Below are positions 59,830 to 64,000 of a DNA stretch of 64,000 bases, piece by piece (position 1 is the first letter of the stretch; every line of letters begins with the position of its first letter). The notes under the pieces were generated by a model, which searched no databases, was not told the origin of the DNA, and saw nothing but the letters and a program-made list of their open reading frames with translations. The DNA is from Lactuca virosa. Its lineage: Eukaryota; Streptophyta; Magnoliopsida; Asterales; Asteraceae. A program made the position numbers and the translations under genes. The DNA lies in assembly GCA_928212115.1 (NCBI GenBank), contig CAKMRJ010005634.1, forward strand, positions 254,227,372-254,291,371. The letters run 5' to 3'.

Positions 59830-60290
59830 CTCGGATCGGTGTACATGCTTACTTTTGGCTCAAAGCATCGGCCACCACATTGGCCTTCCCAGGATGATAC
59901 AAAATCTCACAATCATATTCTTTTACCACGTCTAACCATCTCCTCCTTCGCATGTTCAAGTTCGGCTGATCCATCAAGTACTTTAAACTTATATGATCAG
60001 TGTAAATAGTGCATCAGACCCCATACAAGTAATGCGTCTAGATCTTGAGGAAAACACCACTGCCCCCAATTCCAAATCATGAGTGGGGTAATTCACTTCA
60101 TGAGGCTTCAGTTGCGTCAAGGCATATGAAATCACATGTCCCATGTACATGAGGACAGCTCCCAAACCCAAAATAGAAGAGTTGCAATATACCACAAAAT
60201 TATCCAATCCCTCGGGTAACGCAAGAATCTGCGCCTCACATAATTTCTGTCTCAAGGTCTCAAAGGCCAACTGCTGATCCGGACCCCATC
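59830..60290 (-). pseudogene. gypsy element C RNase H
   Basis: The minus strand reads F-V-V-Y-C-N-S-S-I-L-G-L-G-A-V-L-M. The first catalytic Asp of the usual Y-C-D-A-S is Asn. Y-A-L-T-Q-L and H-D-L-E-L-G-A-V-V-F follow. Further down, near 59860-59910, comes the end (V-V-A-D-A-L-S type). Confidence 0.85.
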
Positions 60291-60299
60291 AAAAAGTCA

Positions 60300-61075
60300 C
60301 ATTCTTCTTGGTCAGATGAGCCAGAGGAACTACATTTTTTGAGAAATCTTGGATGAATCTCCGATAATACCCTGCAAGACCCAATAAACTTTGAATCTAT
60401 GATGCATTCTTCGGTACCTCCCAGTGCATCACAGCCTCAATTTCGGCCGGGTCCACCAAAATACCTCCCTGATTGATGATGTGCCCTAAAAACTGCACCT
60501 CACGCAACCAAAACTCACACTTGGAGAACTTGGCAAAAAGCTTCTCCCTCCTTAAGGTCTCCAATACCTCCGTCAGATGCTACTCATGCTGATCCTTGGT
60601 ATTAGAGTAGAACAAAATGTCATCAATAAAAACAATAACGGACCGATCCAACATCGGTCTGCACAGCCGGTTCATGAGATCCATGAACGCTGCTGGTGCA
60701 TTGGTGAGCCCGAATGGCATCACCAGTAACTCATAATGACCATATCTTGTTCTGAAGGCTGTCTTCTGAATATTCTCGTCCCTAATCATCATCTGATGAT
60801 ACACTGACCAAAGGTCGATCTTGAAAAACCAAGAGGGACCATGCAATTGATCAAATAAATCGTCGATCCTTGGAAGCGGGTAACGGTTCTTCACCGTCAG
60901 TTTGTTATGCTCCTGACAATCAATACACATCCTGTATGAACCATCCTTCTTCTTCACAAACATAATCGGTGCCCTCCACAGGGAACTGCTCGGACGAATC
61001 AAAACCCTGTCTAGCAGCTCCTGCAGCTGCGTAGACAACACCTGCATTTCACGCGGAGCAAGGCGATACGACGCC
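60300..61075 (-). pseudogene. gypsy element C reverse transcriptase
   Basis: The frame 60580-61047 has R-P-S-S-S-L-W-R-A-P, then D-G-S-Y-R-M-C-I-D-C, then F-F-K-I-D-L-W-S-V-Y-H-Q, then M-P-F-G-L-T-N-A-P-A-A-F. The intact box reads V-F-I-D-D-I-L-F-Y-S. The thumb continues below 60580 past a stop. Confidence 0.93.
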
Positions 61076-61145
61076 TTGCTATCAGAGCCGCACCAAGCAT
61101 CAAATCAATCCGGAACTCGACCTGCCTCTCGGGAGGCACTCCAGG

Positions 61146-61672
61146 CTACTCCTTTGGAAAAACATCGGGAAAATCCCACACAATCGGTACCATACTCAGC
61201 TCTTCCGTGGTCTCCGCCCTCAAATTCATGACATAAGATAGAAACCCTGAGCAACCGTGCTGAAGAAATCTCCTAGCCCTCACTGCTGAACAGAGGGCTG
61301 GCCCATGTGAAGCTCTCTCACTATGAATGACTAGTTCTCCCCCATTTGTGATTGAAACCCTCACCAACTGACGCTCACAATCAATCATGGACCCATTGGG
61401 CTCCAGCCAATCCATCCCGATGATCACCTTTATTCCCCTCAGGGAATTGGTACCAAGTCAATAGGGGACCTCTCGCCAAATATCTTCAGAATACTCCTCC
61501 GAAATACCCTCGCAGTGCTCATAGTACGGTCATCCTCAATCTCCACCTCAAGATGGGAATTTAAAGTCCCCGGGGCATCTCGAAACTTCTTGCTGAGTGT
61601 AAGAGATACAAATGATCGGGTAGCCCCCAAATCAAAAAGAACTAGAGCCGACAAGCCATTGACCAAAAAGGT
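61146..61672 (-). pseudogene. gypsy element C aspartic protease
   Basis: The minus strand reads V-L-F-D-L-G-A-T-R-S-F-V (active site D-L-G-A, intact Asp and Gly) and ends near I-I-G-M-D-W-L-E-P-N (61427-61400). The linker to RT ends in W-D-F-P-D-V-F-P-K-E. The front of the domain is separated from gag by a 78-base intron-like segment. Confidence 0.88.
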
Positions 61673-61674
61673 CC

Positions 61675-61752
61675 CAAAATGAGATCATGTCAACATAAGC
61701 ATAAAAATTTTAATAAAATTAATAAAGATAAATATAAAGATAAATAACATAC
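61675..61752 (-). other. 78-bp intron-like insertion at gag/protease junction
   Basis: Exon-like sequence D-V-V-T-G stops at GTGACTG, followed by GTATGTTATTTATC. It resumes as T-F-L-V-N-G after ATTTTG. Removing the segment joins the frame exactly where element A is continuous (T-V-V-T-G-T-F-L-L-N). The 5' border is a good splice donor, the interior is AT-rich and contains a stop, but the 3' border lacks AG. Confidence 0.55.
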
Positions 61753-63180
61753 CAGTCACGACATCCGGCGCTGCTCGGGCCTCATCTGTAGTCAACTGAA
61801 ATGCTCGGCTCTTCAACGCAGGAGTCTCCGCCTTGCCGTGGCCGCCATCTGTAATCCTCAATGTAGCGGGTGCAGGCCCTAACACTACTCCACCGGACAA
61901 CCTCAGACAATCGGCATTTTTATGACCAGTCTGGTTGTCGTGAAAACAAATCAAGGCCTTCCTCCGACAATCCTTGCTCATATGGCCCGCTTGAATGCGA
62001 CCTGCTCATATGGCCCGCTGATCGACAAGGTCTACCGTGTGGCTTGCCGCACTTGGCACATCGGCCCCACCCCTGCTGGCCTCTGCTATGAACATTGGTG
62101 GTCTTAGGCTTCTTGGCCTGACCCACCGCCGTCGAAACCTGCTCTGACATCCGCTTCCTGCAGAGCTCTAACTTAATTTCCCACTCACGGGCCTTCTCAA
62201 TCATGTCATTCAGGGTTTTTCACCCTGAGAAACTCAAAAACTCCCGGATATCATCCCTCAACATGGCTTGATATCTTGTCTTCCTCATCTCCTCATCTGC
62301 AGCGTACTGTGCAACTAAAATTGGCCTCTCCCTAAACATGGCAATAATCTCTGCCACAGTCTCCGTAGTCTGGTGAAGGTCCTGGAACTCCCTCACCAAC
62401 TGTTGAACCTCCATGGCCAGTGCAAACTCCCGATAAAACGTTCGTACAAAATCTTACCATGTCACAACAGTCACACCTACTGACCCCACCTCGCGGGTAA
62501 CCTCCTCCCACCAGTCCCACGCTCGGTCCCTCAATATACAGGACGTGAATCCCACCTTTGCCGCATTTGGGAAAAAGCTCGTGTGCTGAGCATTCTCCAT
62601 GTCAGCGATCCAGCGGAGACTAGATATGGGGTCCTTAAACCCAAAGTGCAGGTGAAAGCCCAATAGATCCCATTTTTTTGATCGCTCCACATAGCTCACG
62701 ACCCGGCACGAAGAAATCTCTTAGATGGGCGGATGCGAATCTGGAACTCAGGCACACCACACGCCTGACGTGCAGCGATCTCGAGTCCCAACCTGACGTG
62801 CAGCGATCTCGGCTCTGAAAGATCTGAACCTTTCCTCCATAATCTCCATGATCCCCTCCTTGACAGTACCGAAAATAACTGGGGTAGCGTCAAGGATGCC
62901 GCGAGTAACCTCGGCTGTGGTAAGCTCGCACAGTCTCTCATCAATAGGCTCCACACAAGAGCCTGAACCTGATCCTGAACCTGATCCCGAACCTTAACCT
63001 CCTCTCGTAACCATCACCATCCTCACCATCCTTGGAGTTCCAGGTTTGTCCTTGCCTCGGGTACAGATCTTGTGCTTTCAGTAGTACGAGTCCAATACTA
63101 GCTTCCACACCTACCTGTACCTTCCTCAAAGCCATACATGATACCTCTAAATCACCCAACCATAAATAAAACATGACCTA
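61753..63180 (-). pseudogene. gypsy element C gag
   Basis: The capsid-type core near 62560-62700 (R-W-I-A-D-M-E-N-A-Q and A-W-D-W-W-E-E-V-T-R) is followed by the 62220-62414 frame. The knuckles are C-A-K-C-G-K-P-H-G-R-P-C (about 62045) and C-F-H-D-N-Q-T-G-H-K-N-A-D-C (about 61920-61950). The frame changes several times between 61900 and 62500. The N-terminal part (62696-62956) contains an imperfect duplication around 62770-62812. Confidence 0.85.
62772..62812 (-). repeat. short direct duplication in gag of element C
   Basis: ACGTGCAGCGATCTCG occurs twice (about 62768-62783 and 62798-62813), 30 bases apart. This duplicates E-I-A-A-R-Q-type residues in the frame. Confidence 0.8.
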
Positions 63181-63671
63181 CAATATACAACACATACGCA
63201 TAACTTAGACTCTTATAGGGTTTCACAATCACTACAAAACCAGAAACCTCAATCAACACAGCAGGTTGCCTTATGCATGCAATTTATACACAAATAGAAT
63301 CACATAGACTATCAAATAAAGCCTCTACCCTAAGACCACAACCAAACAAGGAACAGGAAATAAGGCATAATTCATCATTCCAGGGCTATGCAATCCTAAG
63401 CATATACAACTTTGATAGCATACACTTAGAAATTTAACAGAGTCAAAATTGATTCCGAGAATACATTCATAACATGGTTAAATTTTGGGAAACACATACT
63501 TGAGCTCGGCCGATTTCGCGCATTGCACTCTCCCTTTTTGATTAAGAAATCTGTTTTCAGAAAAACTTGACTTTTGTTTCTTTAAAAAAAGGTCTACCAA
63601 TTCCTCAGTTTGAGATCTGGCACACACGAGAGTGTGCCTGAATGCCTCAAACCTAGGCTCTTATACCAACT
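63181..63671 (-). other. leader and primer binding site of element C
   Basis: Non-coding leader between gag and the 5' LTR. The primer site lies at 63657-63669 (minus strand TTGGTATAAGAGC, one base away from the iMet-type site). Confidence 0.8.
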
Positions 63672-64000
63672 TGTAACAGTCCAAAAATCCAGATAAAATC
63701 TTTCATTTTTTTAAATACGGTTTACAACCATAAGTTTGATACTAAGAATCCATTACATAAAAACTATCATACAAATCATCAGAGTATCCATATTAAGGAA
63801 TGCGGAAAATAGTGGAGAGTGCATGCTGTGCCATCAAGCCAGGCCTTTTCCCTTGGAACCAGACACACCTGAAATCACAATACAATTGTAAGCAAATGCT
63901 TAGTGAGTTTTCCCAAAATAACATAAGCAAATCATACAAATGGGCCCAGCCCTAGGGTTCAATCAAAACCCAAAACAAGTATGGGCCCCCGCCCCGGGGC
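63672..64000 (-). repeat. 5' LTR of gypsy element C, partial
   Basis: Starts TGTAACAGTCC and matches 56675 onward with few changes, including GCTTAGTGAGTTTTCCC and the start of the tandem repeats. It is cut by the window end. Confidence 0.93.

Larger units (their letters stand above)
56675..64000 (-). mobile_element. chromovirus-type gypsy element C (5' LTR runs off the window)
   Basis: The 3' LTR is 56675-58428 on the plus-strand map. The internal region is 58429-63671, and the 5' LTR begins at 63672 and continues past the end. The two LTR starts match closely: TAACA followed by GTCCAAAAATCCAGATAAAA at 63672 and the same wording at 56675. Minus-strand order is gag, protease, RT, RNase H, integrase, chromodomain. 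Many single stops interrupt the frame, but each domain is easy to read. The wording suggests the same broad Tekay/Del-like branch as element A, in a different family. Confidence 0.92.

Overview
The window is plant nuclear DNA and consists almost entirely of transposable elements stacked inside one another; I found no host gene. The tRNA-iMet-type primer sites, chromovirus-type Ty3/gypsy elements, a Tat-type gypsy element with an antisense gene, Ty1/copia elements and a Mutator-like transposase remnant all fit a large eudicot genome. The wording of several gag proteins and LTRs resembles families I associate with Asteraceae, perhaps lettuce or a relative. That genus-level guess is inference from memory, not a search result.

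Left part (1-16.7 kb). A broken Mutator-like transposase on the minus strand (592-1640) is followed by AT-rich DNA without genes. From about 4.1 to 16.6 kb lies an old Tat-type gypsy element. Its gag-protease-RT-RNase H-integrase runs on the minus strand (about 16.6 to 12.6 kb). An extra gene on the plus strand (4165-11525) lies downstream of and antisense to pol. That extra gene is split by two later insertions: a 4.5-kb solo gypsy LTR (4780-9264, target duplication GGTAC) and a solo copia LTR (9428-10190).

Central nest (about 16.7-51.4 kb). A degraded minus-strand gypsy LTR (about 16.73 kb to 51350) received a copia-like non-autonomous element (17915-51218, 324-bp LTRs, duplication ATTCC). 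That element received a chromovirus-type gypsy (18942-47068, duplication GAAGT) and a solo gypsy LTR (47415-49090, duplication CATTT). The 3' LTR of the chromovirus was hit three times: by a gag-only copia derivative (29602-34455), by a 1.65-kb element with unlike ends (34518-36169), and by a minus-strand Ty1/copia element (36270-46540, duplication TAATA). The last of these carries a 2.2-kb terminal-inverted-repeat element in its leader (42761-45010). Every layer is supported by LTR pairs, by terminal repeats or by target-site duplications read directly from the sequence.

Right part (51.35-64 kb). The internal 3' region of the old minus-strand gypsy is followed by a plus-strand gypsy with a 2.6-kb LTR and a decayed gag (52185-about 56.5 kb). 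After it comes a minus-strand chromovirus-type gypsy (56675 to beyond 64000) with recognisable gag, protease, RT, RNase H, integrase and chromodomain.

All coding regions contain stops or frameshifts, so nothing here looks autonomous now. The most intriguing pattern is that several unrelated families each carry clusters of their own short, often palindromic and CpG-centred word in the LTR or leader (ACTCGTCGAGT, GTTTACGGCCGTAAAC, GTACGCCTGGCGTAC, CCATGGAGC, CCGNAAAC). One of these words is shared between a gypsy LTR and a copia leader.
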